From Pseudomonas azerbaijanoccidentalis (GTDB taxonomy: Bacteria > Pseudomonadota > Gammaproteobacteria > Pseudomonadales > Pseudomonadaceae), in the NCBI RefSeq assembly GCF_019145495.1, contig NZ_JAHSTU010000012.1, positions 98,130-162,129 on the forward strand: a stretch of DNA of 64,000 nucleotides, written 5' to 3'. The notes under the pieces are model-generated. The model was not told the origin of the DNA, did no database searches, and saw only the letters and a list, made by a program, of their open reading frames with translations. The first letter of the stretch is position 1. Each line of letters opens with the position of its first letter. The position numbers and the translations under genes are program-made. Shown here piece by piece: positions 24,173 to 34,261 of the stretch.

Positions 24173-25627
24173 ATGAAATTAATCGTAAAAGTCTTCCCCG
24201 AGATCACCATCAAGAGCCGCCCGGTACGGATGCGTTTCATCCGCCAATTGGCCAAGAACATCCGTGCCGTGCTCCGCGATCTGGACCCGGTTGTGGTGGT
24301 GAACGGCGTGTGGGACAACCTCGAGCTGGAAACCCGCGTCAGCGACCCCAAGGCCCTGAAGGAGATGGGCGAGCGCCTGAGCTGCATGCCGGGCATCGCG
24401 CACTTCCTGCAAATCGACGAATACCCGCTGGGCGATTTCGACGACATCGTTGAAAAGTGCAAGCAGCACTACGGCGATGCGCTGGCCGGGAAGATTTTTT
24501 CGGTGCGTTGCAAACGCGCCGGCAAGCACCCATTTAGCTCCATAGACATCGAAAAATATGTCGGCAGCCAGTTGCGCCGTCAGTGTGGCGCCGCCGGGAT
24601 TGACCTGAAAAAGCCGGAAATCGAAGTCCGCATCGAAGTTCGCGACCAACGGTTGTTTGTGATCCACAGCCAGCACAACGGCATCGGCGGTTATCCGCTG
24701 GGTGCGTTGGAGCAGACGCTGGTATTGATGTCCGGTGGTTTCGACTCCACCGTCGCGGCCTACCAGATCATGCGTCGCGGCCTGATGGCGCATTTCTGCT
24801 TCTTCAATCTGGGCGGACGTGCCCACGAACTGGGCGTCATGGAAGTCGCGCATTTCATCTGGAAGAAGTACGGCAGCTCCCAACGCGTGTTATTTGTCAG
24901 TGTGCCGTTCGAGGAAGTGCTGGGAGAAATTCTCGGCAAAGTCGATAACAGTCATATGGGCGTAGTATTGAAGCGTATGATGTTGCGCGCTTCCTCGCAG
25001 ATTGCTGACCGACTGCACATTGAAGCGCTGGTGACCGGTGAGGCGATCTCCCAGGTGTCGAGCCAGACATTGCCGAACCTGAACGTGATTGACTGCGTGA
25101 CCGACAAACTGGTCTTGCGTCCGCTCATCGCCAGCCACAAGCAGGACATCATCGACCTGGCCAACGAGATCGGCACCGCCGATTTCGCCCGGCACATGCC
25201 GGAATACTGCGGCGTCATTTCGGTCAATCCGAAGACCGCAGCCAAGCGCCATCGCGTCGAGCATGAAGAGAAAGAATTCGACATGGCGGTACTCGAGCGT
25301 GCGCTCGAAAACGCCAAACTGGTGCCGATCGATCGCGTGATCGACGAATTGGGCCAGGATTTGCAAATTGAAGAAGTCGGCGAAGCGCTGGCTGGTCAGA
25401 TCGTCATCGACATCCGTCACCCGGATGCCGCTGAAGACGACCCGCTGGACCTTGCTGGCATCGAGGTACAAACGATGCCGTTTTATGCACTGAACGCTCG
25501 TTTCAAGGAACTGGACCCTACTCGCCAGTACCTGCTTTATTGCGACAAAGGCGTGATGAGTCGCCTGCATGCCCACCATTTGCTCAGTGAGGGGCATGCC
25601 AATGTGCGCGTTTATCGACCGAGCTAA
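24173..25627 (+). CDS. thiI: tRNA 4-thiouridine synthase ThiI (with rhodanese domain)
   Basis: 484 residues. It makes 4-thiouridine at tRNA position 8, and in some bacteria supplies sulfur for thiamine. The order is a ferredoxin-like/THUMP region (about 1-165), PP-loop ATPase (SGGFDSTVAAYQIMRRG at about 185), and a C-terminal rhodanese domain with the catalytic Cys in YLLYCDKGVMSRLHA. The frame runs 21 codons further upstream across the TATAAT box; the ATG at 24173 gives the usual MKLIVKVFPEITIKS. It diverges from glnA. Confidence 0.95.
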   Translation: MKLIVKVFPEITIKSRPVRMRFIRQLAKNIRAVLRDLDPVVVVNGVWDNLELETRVSDPKALKEMGERLSCMPGIAHFLQIDEYPLGDFDDIVEKCKQHYGDALAGKIFSVRCKRAGKHPFSSIDIEKYVGSQLRRQCGAAGIDLKKPEIEVRIEVRDQRLFVIHSQHNGIGGYPLGALEQTLVLMSGGFDSTVAAYQIMRRGLMAHFCFFNLGGRAHELGVMEVAHFIWKKYGSSQRVLFVSVPFEEVLGEILGKVDNSHMGVVLKRMMLRASSQIADRLHIEALVTGEAISQVSSQTLPNLNVIDCVTDKLVLRPLIASHKQDIIDLANEIGTADFARHMPEYCGVISVNPKTAAKRHRVEHEEKEFDMAVLERALENAKLVPIDRVIDELGQDLQIEEVGEALAGQIVIDIRHPDAAEDDPLDLAGIEVQTMPFYALNARFKELDPTRQYLLYCDKGVMSRLHAHHLLSEGHANVRVYRPS

Positions 25628-25766
25628 GTGCCCGGGGCTGTTTGCCTGTGGCTTGCGTCACCGGCCCCCCGACGCCGCCGTCAAGCTGTAACGGCAAGGC
25701 CTGACTCTACTGTAAATCGCTGCCAAGACTTGTCAGCGCACCGAATCCTCTGATCGAGATACACAA

Positions 25767-27587
25767 GTGATCGAAAATCTACGCAACATCGCCATCATTG
25801 CTCACGTTGACCATGGTAAAACCACCCTGGTAGACAAACTCCTGCGTCAATCCGGCACCCTGGAGCGCAACGAGCTCAACGACGAGCGCGTGATGGACTC
25901 CAACGACCAGGAAAAAGAGCGCGGTATTACCATTCTGGCGAAAAACACCGCCATCAACTGGAACGGCTACCACATCAACATCGTGGACACCCCGGGCCAC
26001 GCCGACTTCGGCGGCGAAGTTGAACGCGTAATGTCGATGGTTGACTCCGTTCTGCTGCTGGTTGACGCTCAAGACGGCCCTATGCCGCAAACCCGTTTCG
26101 TGACCAAGAAGGCTTTCGAAGCCGGCCTGCGTCCGATCGTGTGCATCAACAAGGTTGACCGTCCAGGCGCGCGTCCGGACTGGGTTCTGGACCAGATCTT
26201 CGACCTGTTCGACAACCTGGGTGCCACCGAAGAACAGCTGGACTTCAAAGTCGTCTACGCCTCGGCCCTGAACGGTATTGCCGGTCTGGACCACACCGAA
26301 ATGGCTGAAGACATGACCCCGCTGTACCAGTCGATCGTCGACAACGTACCAGCGCCGGCTGTTGACCGTGACGGTCCGTTCCAGATGCAAATCTCCGCAC
26401 TGGACTACAACAGCTTCCTGGGTGTTATCGGTGTTGGCCGTATCGCTCGTGGTCGCGTCAAGCCGAACACTCCGGTTGTCGCTATCGGCGCCGACGGCAA
26501 GAAGCGTAACGGTCGTATCCTGAAGCTGATGGGTCACCACGGTCTGCACCGTGTAGACGTTGAAGAAGCTGCTGCAGGCGACATCGTGTGCATCAGCGGT
26601 ATGGACTCGCTGTTCATCTCCGACACCCTGTGCCACCCGGACACCGTTGAAGCGATGAAGCCGTTGACCGTCGACGAGCCAACCGTTTCCATGACCTTCC
26701 AGGTAAACGACTCGCCATTCTGCGGTAAAGAAGGCAAGTTCGTGACCTCCCGTAACATCAAGGAGCGTCTGGACAAAGAGCTGCTGTACAACGTTGCACT
26801 GCGCGTTGAAGAAGGCGACTCGGCTGACAAGTTCAAGGTTTCCGGCCGTGGCGAACTGCACCTCTCGGTACTGATCGAAACCATGCGTCGCGAAGGCTTC
26901 GAAATGGCTGTAGGCCGTCCGGAAGTGATCATCCGTCTGGTTGACGGCGTGAAGCACGAACCGTTCGAAAACGTCACCATCGACCTGCCGGAAGAATCCC
27001 AAGGCAAGGTGATGGAAGAGATGGGCCTGCGTAAAGGCGACCTGACCAACATGGTGCCGGATGGCAAAGGCCGTGTACGTCTGGAATACAACATCCCTGC
27101 TCGTGGTCTGATCGGTTTCCGTAACCAGTTCCTGACCCTGACCAACGGTGCTGGCATCCTGACCTCGATCTTCGACCGTTACGACGCGATGAAGTCCGGC
27201 GACATGTCCGGCCGTCAGAACGGCGTTCTGGTTTCGGTTGAAACCGGCAAGGCTCTGACCTACTCCCTGGAAACCCTGCAGGCGCGTGGCAAGCTGTTCG
27301 TAGAACACGGTCAGGAAATCTACAACGGTCAGATCGTTGGTCTGAACAGCCGTGACAACGACCTGGGCGTTAACCCTACCAAGGGCAAGAAGCTCGACAA
27401 CATGCGTGCTTCGGGTAAAGACGAAACCATCGCTCTGGTTCCACCTGTTCGCTTCACCCTGGAACAGGCTCTGGAATTCATCCAGGACGACGAGCTGTGC
27501 GAAGTGACTCCTAAGTCCATCCGTCTTCGCAAGAAGATCCTGGACGAAAGCGAGCGTACCCGCGCTGCCAAGAAAGCCAAGGCATAA
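25767..27587 (+). CDS. typA: translational GTPase TypA/BipA
   Basis: 606 residues, an EF-G-like ribosome-binding GTPase involved in assembly of the large subunit and in growth in cold or stress. G-motifs: AHVDHGKTTLVDKLL (G1), ERGITI (G2), VDTPGHADFGGEVE (G3) and NKVDRPGARPDW (G4). The C-terminal domain with PARGLIGFRNQFLT is specific to BipA. It starts with GTG. A strong terminator follows 20 bp downstream. Confidence 0.97.
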   Translation: MIENLRNIAIIAHVDHGKTTLVDKLLRQSGTLERNELNDERVMDSNDQEKERGITILAKNTAINWNGYHINIVDTPGHADFGGEVERVMSMVDSVLLLVDAQDGPMPQTRFVTKKAFEAGLRPIVCINKVDRPGARPDWVLDQIFDLFDNLGATEEQLDFKVVYASALNGIAGLDHTEMAEDMTPLYQSIVDNVPAPAVDRDGPFQMQISALDYNSFLGVIGVGRIARGRVKPNTPVVAIGADGKKRNGRILKLMGHHGLHRVDVEEAAAGDIVCISGMDSLFISDTLCHPDTVEAMKPLTVDEPTVSMTFQVNDSPFCGKEGKFVTSRNIKERLDKELLYNVALRVEEGDSADKFKVSGRGELHLSVLIETMRREGFEMAVGRPEVIIRLVDGVKHEPFENVTIDLPEESQGKVMEEMGLRKGDLTNMVPDGKGRVRLEYNIPARGLIGFRNQFLTLTNGAGILTSIFDRYDAMKSGDMSGRQNGVLVSVETGKALTYSLETLQARGKLFVEHGQEIYNGQIVGLNSRDNDLGVNPTKGKKLDNMRASGKDETIALVPPVRFTLEQALEFIQDDELCEVTPKSIRLRKKILDESERTRAAKKAKA

Positions 27588-27608
27588 GATTTAGCCCGGC
27601 TTAACGAA

Positions 27609-27644
27609 AACGCCCCCGGTCGAAAGGCCGGGGGCGTTTTTGTT
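27609..27644 (+). terminator. intrinsic terminator of typA
   Basis: The stem AACGCCCCCGG (27609-27619) and CCGGGGGCGTT (27628-27638) is followed by a T run. Confidence 0.93.
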
Positions 27645-27659
27645 TGTCTGAAGCCATAA

Positions 27660-27741
27660 AAAAGATCGCAGCCTTCGGCAGCTCCTACAAAAGCACAGTC
27701 GTGCGCGTTTCTGTAGGAGCTGCCGAAGGCTGCGATCTTTT
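27660..27741. repeat. REP/REPIN-type inverted repeat, family A
   Basis: GATCGCAGCCTTCGGCAGCT faces AGCTGCCGAAGGCTGCGATC; it lies between the convergent typA and YkgJ-family genes, next to the typA terminator. Confidence 0.92.
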
Positions 27742-27746
27742 CAGGC

Positions 27747-28187
27747 TTAAAACTTTTCTAAGGTCCGGCGGCTGCTGCTCTCGCGCACCACTTCCTTCGG
27801 CTTGTACGCACAATACCCTGGCCGTGGGCCGATTTTCGGGTGGTTGCGGCAAGTATCCGGGCGCTTTTCATAAATAGTGCACAGACGGCTCTTACGATCC
27901 AGGTACAGGCAATCGTTGTTGCTCATGCGCTGGAGGGTGAAGATGCCTGACTTCTGATTGAAGCGCTCAACCAAACCTTCCTTTTGCAGGCGTTTGGCGA
28001 TGTTCTTCGGCGGGTCGCCCATCTCGAATTCATCGACCACACCGATACGGATCAGATCCTTGATCTTGACCTCGACCGGCAGGGTGCAGCAGCTGGACAT
28101 GCACGAACCGCACATCGGGGCAGAATATTTTGCCCAGGTATCGAGTCGGTCGATCTCCGCGGCGGCGATCAGGTTGGGCTTCATCAT
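27747..28187 (-). CDS. YkgJ-family cysteine cluster protein
   Basis: 146 residues with two Cys-rich groups: CGSCMSSCCTLPVEV near residue 22 and CTIYEKRPDTCRNHP near residue 105, plus GYCAYKP near the C-terminus. This pattern fits the YkgJ/CxxCxxCC family, likely to bind Zn or an Fe-S cluster. Biochemical role unknown. It is a single gene, convergent with typA and divergent from glgP. The 256 bp between it and glgP show no clear motif to me beyond room for two promoters. Confidence 0.85.
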   Translation of the reverse strand: MMKPNLIAAAEIDRLDTWAKYSAPMCGSCMSSCCTLPVEVKIKDLIRIGVVDEFEMGDPPKNIAKRLQKEGLVERFNQKSGIFTLQRMSNNDCLYLDRKSRLCTIYEKRPDTCRNHPKIGPRPGYCAYKPKEVVRESSSRRTLEKF

Positions 28188-28443
28188 CGGTTGTTACCAG
28201 GCGTGTGCATCAGGGCGCGCGATCATACCGGGACTGGTGGATTTTTGAACAACCTTTCGCCAGATTTTTTCTTCGTCGCCGGGCAAACCGCTAATCCGGC
28301 ACGGCCCCTGCATTGATTCCGGCCGACGACAATGTATTGCCGACCCGATTCGCACTTCCAGGAAAAACTGCCGAACCAGAGCCTCTACCGCCTGTCAGAC
28401 CGTCTAGGCTCAGACAACTCAAAGCTCGCTCGAGGTCCTATCG

Positions 28444-30894
28444 ATGACTCAAGAACCACTTGTTCGCGAAGCAGAGGTGGCCGCATTCCGCGACGCCGTC
28501 TTGACCAAACTCACCTACGCGGTGGGCAAAGACCCGGATCACGCCTTCGACCACGACTGGTTCGAGGCCATTGCCCTGGCGGCGCGCGATCACATGGTCG
28601 AGCACTGGATGGACCACACGCGGCAGATTTACCGCAAAGGACAAAAGCGGGTTTATTACCTCTCCCTGGAATTTCTCATCGGTCGGCTGCTGTACGACAG
28701 CCTGAGCAACCTCGGCTTGCTCGACGTCGCGCGTGAAGCCCTGACCGAACTCGGCGTCGACCTCGAACGCATCCGCCTGCTGGAACCCGATGCGGCACTG
28801 GGCAACGGGGGCCTCGGACGTCTGGCGGCGTGCTTCATGGAAAGCATGTCGACCCTGGGCATCGCCGGGCATGGCTACGGCATTCGTTATGAGCACGGCT
28901 TGTTCCGTCAGGCGATTGTCGATGGCTGGCAGCAGGAACAAACCGAACACTGGCTGGATTTCGGTAACCCGTGGGAATTCGAACGCCCGGAAGTGGTGTA
29001 TCCGATCGGCTTTGGCGGTAGCGTCGAGACGGTGACCGACGAGGCGGGCAAATCCAAGCAAGTCTGGCATCCGGCGGAAACCGTGCGGGCGATTGCCTAC
29101 GACACGCCGGTAGTCGGCTGGCGAGGCGCGAGCGTGAACACCCTGCGACTGTGGCGTGCACGGGCCATGGAAGATTTGCACCTCGAACGCTTCAACGCCG
29201 GTGACCACTTGGGTGCAGTGGCGGAAGTGGCTCGGGCCGAGAGTATCTCCCGCGTGCTCTATCCAGCGGACAGCACCGAAGCCGGGCAGGAACTGCGCCT
29301 GCGCCAGGAATATTTTTTCGTCGCCGCATCCCTGCAGGATTTGCTGCGCCGCCATCGCAACATGCACACCTCGGTACTGACCCTGGGTGATCATGCGGCG
29401 ATCCAGCTCAATGACACTCACCCATCGATTGCCGTCGCCGAACTGATGCGCCAATTGGTCGACGTCTACGATGTCGCGTGGGATGCCGCGTGGCAGGTAA
29501 CCGTCGATACGCTTTCCTACACCAACCACACCTTGCTGCCCGAGGCGCTGGAAACCTGGCCGGTGGGTTTGATGGAGCGCATGTTGCCACGGCACATGCA
29601 GATCATTTACCTGATCAACGCCCAGCACATCGATTCGCTGCGCGCCAAAGGCATTCATGATTTCGACGTGCTGCGCGCGGTCTCGTTGATCGAAGAAGAC
29701 AACGGCCGCCGGGTGCGCATGGGCAATCTGGCGTTCCTGGGTTCCCATAGCGTCAACGGCGTGTCCGGGTTGCACACGCAACTGATGCGCAAAACGGTGT
29801 TCTCCGAGCTGCACAAACTCTATCCGGAGCGGATCAACAACAAGACCAACGGCATCACCTTCCGCCGCTGGCTCTACCAGGCCAACTCTGAGCTGACCTC
29901 GATGCTGGTCGATGCCCTCGGTCCGGACCTGTTGGACAATCCCGAGGAACGCTTGCTTGACCTTGAGCCGTTCGCCGAGAAGACCGCGTTTCGCAAGGCG
30001 TTCGCCGAGCAGCGTCTGCACAGCAAGAAAGCTTTGGCGTATCTGATTCACGAGCGGTTGGGCGTGGCGGTCAATCCGGCAGCGATGTTCGATGTGCAGG
30101 TAAAACGCATCCACGAGTACAAACGCCAGTTACTCAACCTGATGCACACGGTGGCGTTGTACCAGGCGATCCGCGCCGAGCCGGAAATCGATTGGGTGCC
30201 GCGGGTGAAGATTTTCGCCGGTAAAGCGGCGGCCAGTTATCACCAGGCCAAGCTGATCATCAAGTTGACCAACGACATCGCCCGGGTGGTGAACAACGAC
30301 CCGACCGTGCGCGGCTTGCTCAAAGTGGTGTTCCTGCCCAACTACAACGTCAGCCTGGCGGAAAGCATTATTCCGGCGGCGGACCTGTCCGAGCAGATCT
30401 CCACCGCCGGTTTCGAAGCATCGGGCACCAGCAACATGAAATTCGGCCTCAACGGTGCGCTGACCATCGGCACGCTGGACGGCGCCAACGTGGAAATGTG
30501 CGAACGCATCGGTGCCGAGCACATGTTCATCTTTGGTCTCAGTGCGCAGCAGGTTGAAGCGCGCAAGCAGAACCATGAGTTCAGCGCGGTACCGGACATT
30601 GCCGCGTCCCATCGTCTGAACGATGTGCTGCAAGCGATTCGTGGCGGGGTGTTCTCGCCGGATGACCCGTCGCGTTACACCGGACTGATCGATTCGCTGG
30701 TGGACTACGACCGCTTCCTGGTCTGCGCCGATTTCGATTCCTACTGGAGCGCGCAAATGCGCGTCGAAGCCCATTGGCACGACTCCAAGGAGTGGTGGCG
30801 TTCGGCAGTGTTGAATACTTCGCGCATGGGCTGGTTCTCGTCAGACCGGACGATTCGTGAGTACGCCACGGATATCTGGAAGGCTTTGGAGTAA
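28444..30894 (+). CDS. glgP: glycogen/maltodextrin phosphorylase
   Basis: 816 residues, a GT35 phosphorylase releasing glucose-1-phosphate from alpha-1,4-glucans. Readable landmarks: EFLIGRLLYDSLSNLG, the ALGNGGLGRLAACFMES motif, QLNDTHPSIAV, and the PLP-binding Lys in the EASGTSNMKFGLNGALTIGT motif near residue 665. The start ATG has a GAGG site. No other glycogen gene is adjacent, unlike operon-borne glgP. REP element downstream. Confidence 0.96.
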   Translation: MTQEPLVREAEVAAFRDAVLTKLTYAVGKDPDHAFDHDWFEAIALAARDHMVEHWMDHTRQIYRKGQKRVYYLSLEFLIGRLLYDSLSNLGLLDVAREALTELGVDLERIRLLEPDAALGNGGLGRLAACFMESMSTLGIAGHGYGIRYEHGLFRQAIVDGWQQEQTEHWLDFGNPWEFERPEVVYPIGFGGSVETVTDEAGKSKQVWHPAETVRAIAYDTPVVGWRGASVNTLRLWRARAMEDLHLERFNAGDHLGAVAEVARAESISRVLYPADSTEAGQELRLRQEYFFVAASLQDLLRRHRNMHTSVLTLGDHAAIQLNDTHPSIAVAELMRQLVDVYDVAWDAAWQVTVDTLSYTNHTLLPEALETWPVGLMERMLPRHMQIIYLINAQHIDSLRAKGIHDFDVLRAVSLIEEDNGRRVRMGNLAFLGSHSVNGVSGLHTQLMRKTVFSELHKLYPERINNKTNGITFRRWLYQANSELTSMLVDALGPDLLDNPEERLLDLEPFAEKTAFRKAFAEQRLHSKKALAYLIHERLGVAVNPAAMFDVQVKRIHEYKRQLLNLMHTVALYQAIRAEPEIDWVPRVKIFAGKAAASYHQAKLIIKLTNDIARVVNNDPTVRGLLKVVFLPNYNVSLAESIIPAADLSEQISTAGFEASGTSNMKFGLNGALTIGTLDGANVEMCERIGAEHMFIFGLSAQQVEARKQNHEFSAVPDIAASHRLNDVLQAIRGGVFSPDDPSRYTGLIDSLVDYDRFLVCADFDSYWSAQMRVEAHWHDSKEWWRSAVLNTSRMGWFSSDRTIREYATDIWKALE

Positions 30895-30927
30895 GTCTTC
30901 GGTCGGATCGATATACTGACGCGCCGG

Positions 30928-31009
30928 AAAAGATCGCAGCCTTCGGCAGCTCCTACAGGAACGCGTATTAAAGCGCTTTCGCAGGAGCTGCCGAAGGCTG
31001 CGATCTTTT
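30928..31009. repeat. REP/REPIN-type inverted repeat, family A
   Basis: GATCGCAGCCTTCGGCAGCT faces AGCTGCCGAAGGCTGCGATC immediately after glgP. Confidence 0.92.
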
Positions 31010-31057
31010 GGCTGTGGCTACGCTAATCTTTCTGGATTGCGCTCAAGGATATCGACC

Positions 31058-34000
31058 ATGCAATGGATGTTGATGCTGATTGGCCTGGTGCTGGGCTGGA
31101 TACTCGACGAGTCATTCAGCGATGCGCTGCTGGGGGCGTTGCTTGGTCTGGCGATCGGCCAGGCCATTCGCGTCGGCCGCTTGGCTTCGCACGCCGACTC
31201 GCAGCGTCGTTTGCTTGAGCAGGCGCAGGTGACCTTGCATGCCGTCGAGCAACGGCTGGCCGTGCTGGAGCTGTCGGGCGTCAAGGCACCTGAAGTCAGT
31301 GAACCGGTTATCAGCGTCCCTGACAGCGTGGTCGCACAAAGCCCTGCCGAGCCGATCGAACTGGTTTGGGAGCTTCCCCCCGAACTCGAACCCGTCGCCG
31401 CCACCGAAGCCCGTCATCCGCCATCGTTCGATGCGTGGAATCCGGAGCCAGTCGCCCGCGAGCCTCAACAACCTGCGCCTTCCCAAGGCCCTAACTTCAT
31501 CGAACGCGCCATCAATGGCGCCCGTGCCTGGCTGTTCGGTGGCAACACCGTGTTGCGGGTCGGCGTGGTGCTGTTGTTTCTTGGCCTGGCGTTCCTGCTG
31601 CGCTATGCGACTGAAGGCATCGTGGTGCCCATCGAGTTGCGCTATGCCGGTGTGGCGGCGGCAGCGCTGGGGCTGCTTGGCCTGGGTTGGTGGTTGCGAA
31701 GCCGTAACAACAATTACGCCTTGATGCTGCAGGGCGCCGGGGTCGCGGTGCTGTACCTGACGGTGTTTGCAGCAATGCGTTTGCATCCGCTGCTCGACCC
31801 TTCGGCGGCATTTGGGTTGCTGGTGGCGGTCACGGTGTTCTCGGCGATTCTCGCCATTACCCAGGATTCGCTCGGGCTGGCCGCCGCGGCGGCGTTGGGA
31901 GGCTTTGCTGCCCCCATTCTGGCGTCTACCGGTGGCGGTAGCCACGTTGCGTTGTTCAGCTATTTCGCTTTGCTCAACGCCGGCATCCTGGCTATCGCTT
32001 GGTTCAAGGCCTGGCGAATGCTCAACGTGATCGGCTTCGTCGGCACGTTCGGCATTGGTTTCGCCTGGGGGGCTCGCACTTACACGCCGGAGCTGTTGTG
32101 GAGTACCGAGCCGTTTCTGATTCTGTTCTTCCTGATGTACCTGGCCATCGGTCTGCTGTTCGCTCGGCGCAAGTTAATGGAAATGGGCGATGCGCCCGTC
32201 GATGGTGACCGCGATGCATTCCTGCAATGGTCGGCGCGCAAGGGCGACTACGTTGACGGCACACTGCTTTTCGGTCCGCCGCTAGTGGGCTTCGGCTTGC
32301 AGTTCGCGTTGGTGCAACACCTGGAATTCGCCGCTGCGTTCAGTGCCTTGGCGCTGGGCATCCTCTACATGGGCCTGGCCCGCCTGTTGTTCGTCGGGCG
32401 CACTTTGCTGCTGGCGGAAACTTGTCTGGCCTTGGGCGTGATCTTCACCAGCCTGGCGATTCCACTGGGGCTCGACGCCCGCTGGACGACTGCGGCATGG
32501 GCGGTGGAGGGCGCCGGGATTTTCTGGCTGGGCTTGCGTCAGCAACGACCGTTGGCCCGGGCATTTGCTCTGCTGCTGCAATTGGGCTCGGCACTGACGT
32601 TTCTCAGCGAACTGGGCGATGGCCAGAACAGCCTGCTTGACGGTGCGCCGTTAGGGGCGTTGCTGCTCGGCGTCGCGTTGTTGTTCAGTTTCTACCAGTT
32701 GCACAGAGCACTTCCCGAGCAGATTTCACCGTGGGAGCGCAAAGGCGCCCCGGTGTTGGCCTGTCTTGGCCTGTCGTTCCTTTATCTGCTGGCGCCGCTG
32801 TTTTTCTTCACCCATGGCACGACGATCAGTTGGGCATTGGCCGGGCTGTTCACGTTGTTTGTCGGCCTGCGCCTGCCATCGCGCAGCTTTGTGTTCACTG
32901 CGATGGCTGTGCAGTGGCTGGGCGGTGTGTTGTTCCTGGTGGCCGCGCCGCTGTTCAACGAGGAATTACGTCCATTGGCCCATGGCGGTTTCTGGACGCC
33001 ACTGGTACTCGGTTTGACGGGGTTGGTCGGGGCCTGGCGCTTGCAGTTCAGCCACTCTGCCACCGGGTTTGATCAACTGACGCTGCAACGCTTGTCTCAG
33101 GCATTGCTGGTGTGGGGCGCGGGTTGGTGGGCGCTGGCGTGGGTCAGCGAAGTGCTGCGTTTTGCCCCGATGGCCCTGCAAGCAACGTTGTTGCTGACCG
33201 CCGCGGCGCTGAGCGTTGCCCTGTGGGCGGTGCTGGCGTTGCGTCTGAAGTGGTCATCACTGGCTCTGCTTTGCACCTTACTGACGCCCGCTGCCGGCCT
33301 GATTTTGCTCGCTGCGTGGCACTCGCGTTATCACCCGGCCGCCAATTTCGGTTGGCTGGCGTGGGCGGCGCTGTTCACTGTGCACTTCATTTCACTGCGC
33401 CGCTTGGCGCCGATGCTGTCGGCGTGGGCGCTGAGTGCCGCCCATGTGCTCGGTTGCTGGCTGCTGATCGGGGTGCTGGCCCTGGAGTTGCGTTATGGCC
33501 TGTTGCTGTTGTCTGAGCACTACAACGCGTGGCGCTGGCTGGGTTGGGCGATTTTGCCGAGCCTGTACCTGGTGCTGATGGCCGCGCCGCGAAACTGGCC
33601 ATGGCCGGTTTCGGACTATTCCCGCGAGTACCGCCTCTATGCCGCCGCGCCTTTGGCCTTGTTGATGCTGGGCTGGTTCTGGCTGGCCAACACGTTCAGT
33701 GACGGCATGGCCGAGCCGCTGCCCTACGTGCCGCTGATCAATCCGTTGGAGCTGGGTTTGTTGTTTGCGTTGTTCGGCGTTTACGTCTGGTCACGCAGCG
33801 CGGTGACGCAAATGGAGGTCCGCCAGGATTACGCCACCCAGGCCACACAAATGATCGCTGGCGTCTCACTGTTCGTGTTCTTTACTGCACTGGTGATGCG
33901 CGCGGCACACCATTGGGGCGGTGTGCCGTTCGAGCTCGATGTGTTGCTCGAATCGATGCTGGTGCAGGCCGGACTGTCGATCGTGTGGACGTTGATCGCC

Positions 34001-34261
34001 TTGAGCCTGATGATCGGCGGCCATTTGCGTCATCGGCGCGAAGTCTGGCTGATCGGCGCGGCGCTGATCGGTGTGGTGGTGGCGAAACTGTTCTTTGTCG
34101 AATTGAGTAACCGTGGCGGGCTGGCGCGGATCGTGTCGTTTATCGGCGTTGGTGTGCTGCTATTGGTGGTGGGCTACTTTGCCCCGTTGCCGCCCAAGCG
34201 TGCTGAAGCTGCTGCGGATACCGGGAAACCGGCCCCGCAAACCGGAGGAGTGTCGTCTTGA
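31058..34261 (+). CDS. DUF2339 multi-pass membrane protein
   Basis: About 1067 residues. The N-terminal helix and a short coiled region (about 40-75) precede a Pro-rich linker and then roughly two dozen hydrophobic segments from residue 155 to the end, the typical look of DUF2339. The motif VLRVGVVLLFLGLAFLLRYA at the start of the membrane block is characteristic. Function unknown. The start at 31058 is supported by AAGGAT; the track extends 7 codons further. The stop TGA overlaps the TTG start of the DUF3999 gene, so the pair is translationally coupled and probably forms one envelope system. Confidence 0.85.
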   Translation: MQWMLMLIGLVLGWILDESFSDALLGALLGLAIGQAIRVGRLASHADSQRRLLEQAQVTLHAVEQRLAVLELSGVKAPEVSEPVISVPDSVVAQSPAEPIELVWELPPELEPVAATEARHPPSFDAWNPEPVAREPQQPAPSQGPNFIERAINGARAWLFGGNTVLRVGVVLLFLGLAFLLRYATEGIVVPIELRYAGVAAAALGLLGLGWWLRSRNNNYALMLQGAGVAVLYLTVFAAMRLHPLLDPSAAFGLLVAVTVFSAILAITQDSLGLAAAAALGGFAAPILASTGGGSHVALFSYFALLNAGILAIAWFKAWRMLNVIGFVGTFGIGFAWGARTYTPELLWSTEPFLILFFLMYLAIGLLFARRKLMEMGDAPVDGDRDAFLQWSARKGDYVDGTLLFGPPLVGFGLQFALVQHLEFAAAFSALALGILYMGLARLLFVGRTLLLAETCLALGVIFTSLAIPLGLDARWTTAAWAVEGAGIFWLGLRQQRPLARAFALLLQLGSALTFLSELGDGQNSLLDGAPLGALLLGVALLFSFYQLHRALPEQISPWERKGAPVLACLGLSFLYLLAPLFFFTHGTTISWALAGLFTLFVGLRLPSRSFVFTAMAVQWLGGVLFLVAAPLFNEELRPLAHGGFWTPLVLGLTGLVGAWRLQFSHSATGFDQLTLQRLSQALLVWGAGWWALAWVSEVLRFAPMALQATLLLTAAALSVALWAVLALRLKWSSLALLCTLLTPAAGLILLAAWHSRYHPAANFGWLAWAALFTVHFISLRRLAPMLSAWALSAAHVLGCWLLIGVLALELRYGLLLLSEHYNAWRWLGWAILPSLYLVLMAAPRNWPWPVSDYSREYRLYAAAPLALLMLGWFWLANTFSDGMAEPLPYVPLINPLELGLLFALFGVYVWSRSAVTQMEVRQDYATQATQMIAGVSLFVFFTALVMRAAHHWGGVPFELDVLLESMLVQAGLSIVWTLIALSLMIGGHLRHRREVWLIGAALIGVVVAKLFFVELSNRGGLARIVSFIGVGVLLLVVGYFAPLPPKRAEAAADTGKPAPQTGGVSS

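Noticed and set aside
25628..25766. Small RNA or terminator between thiI and typA
   Set aside because: Only weak, interrupted stems (GGGGC/GGCCCC) without a T run; too little to call.
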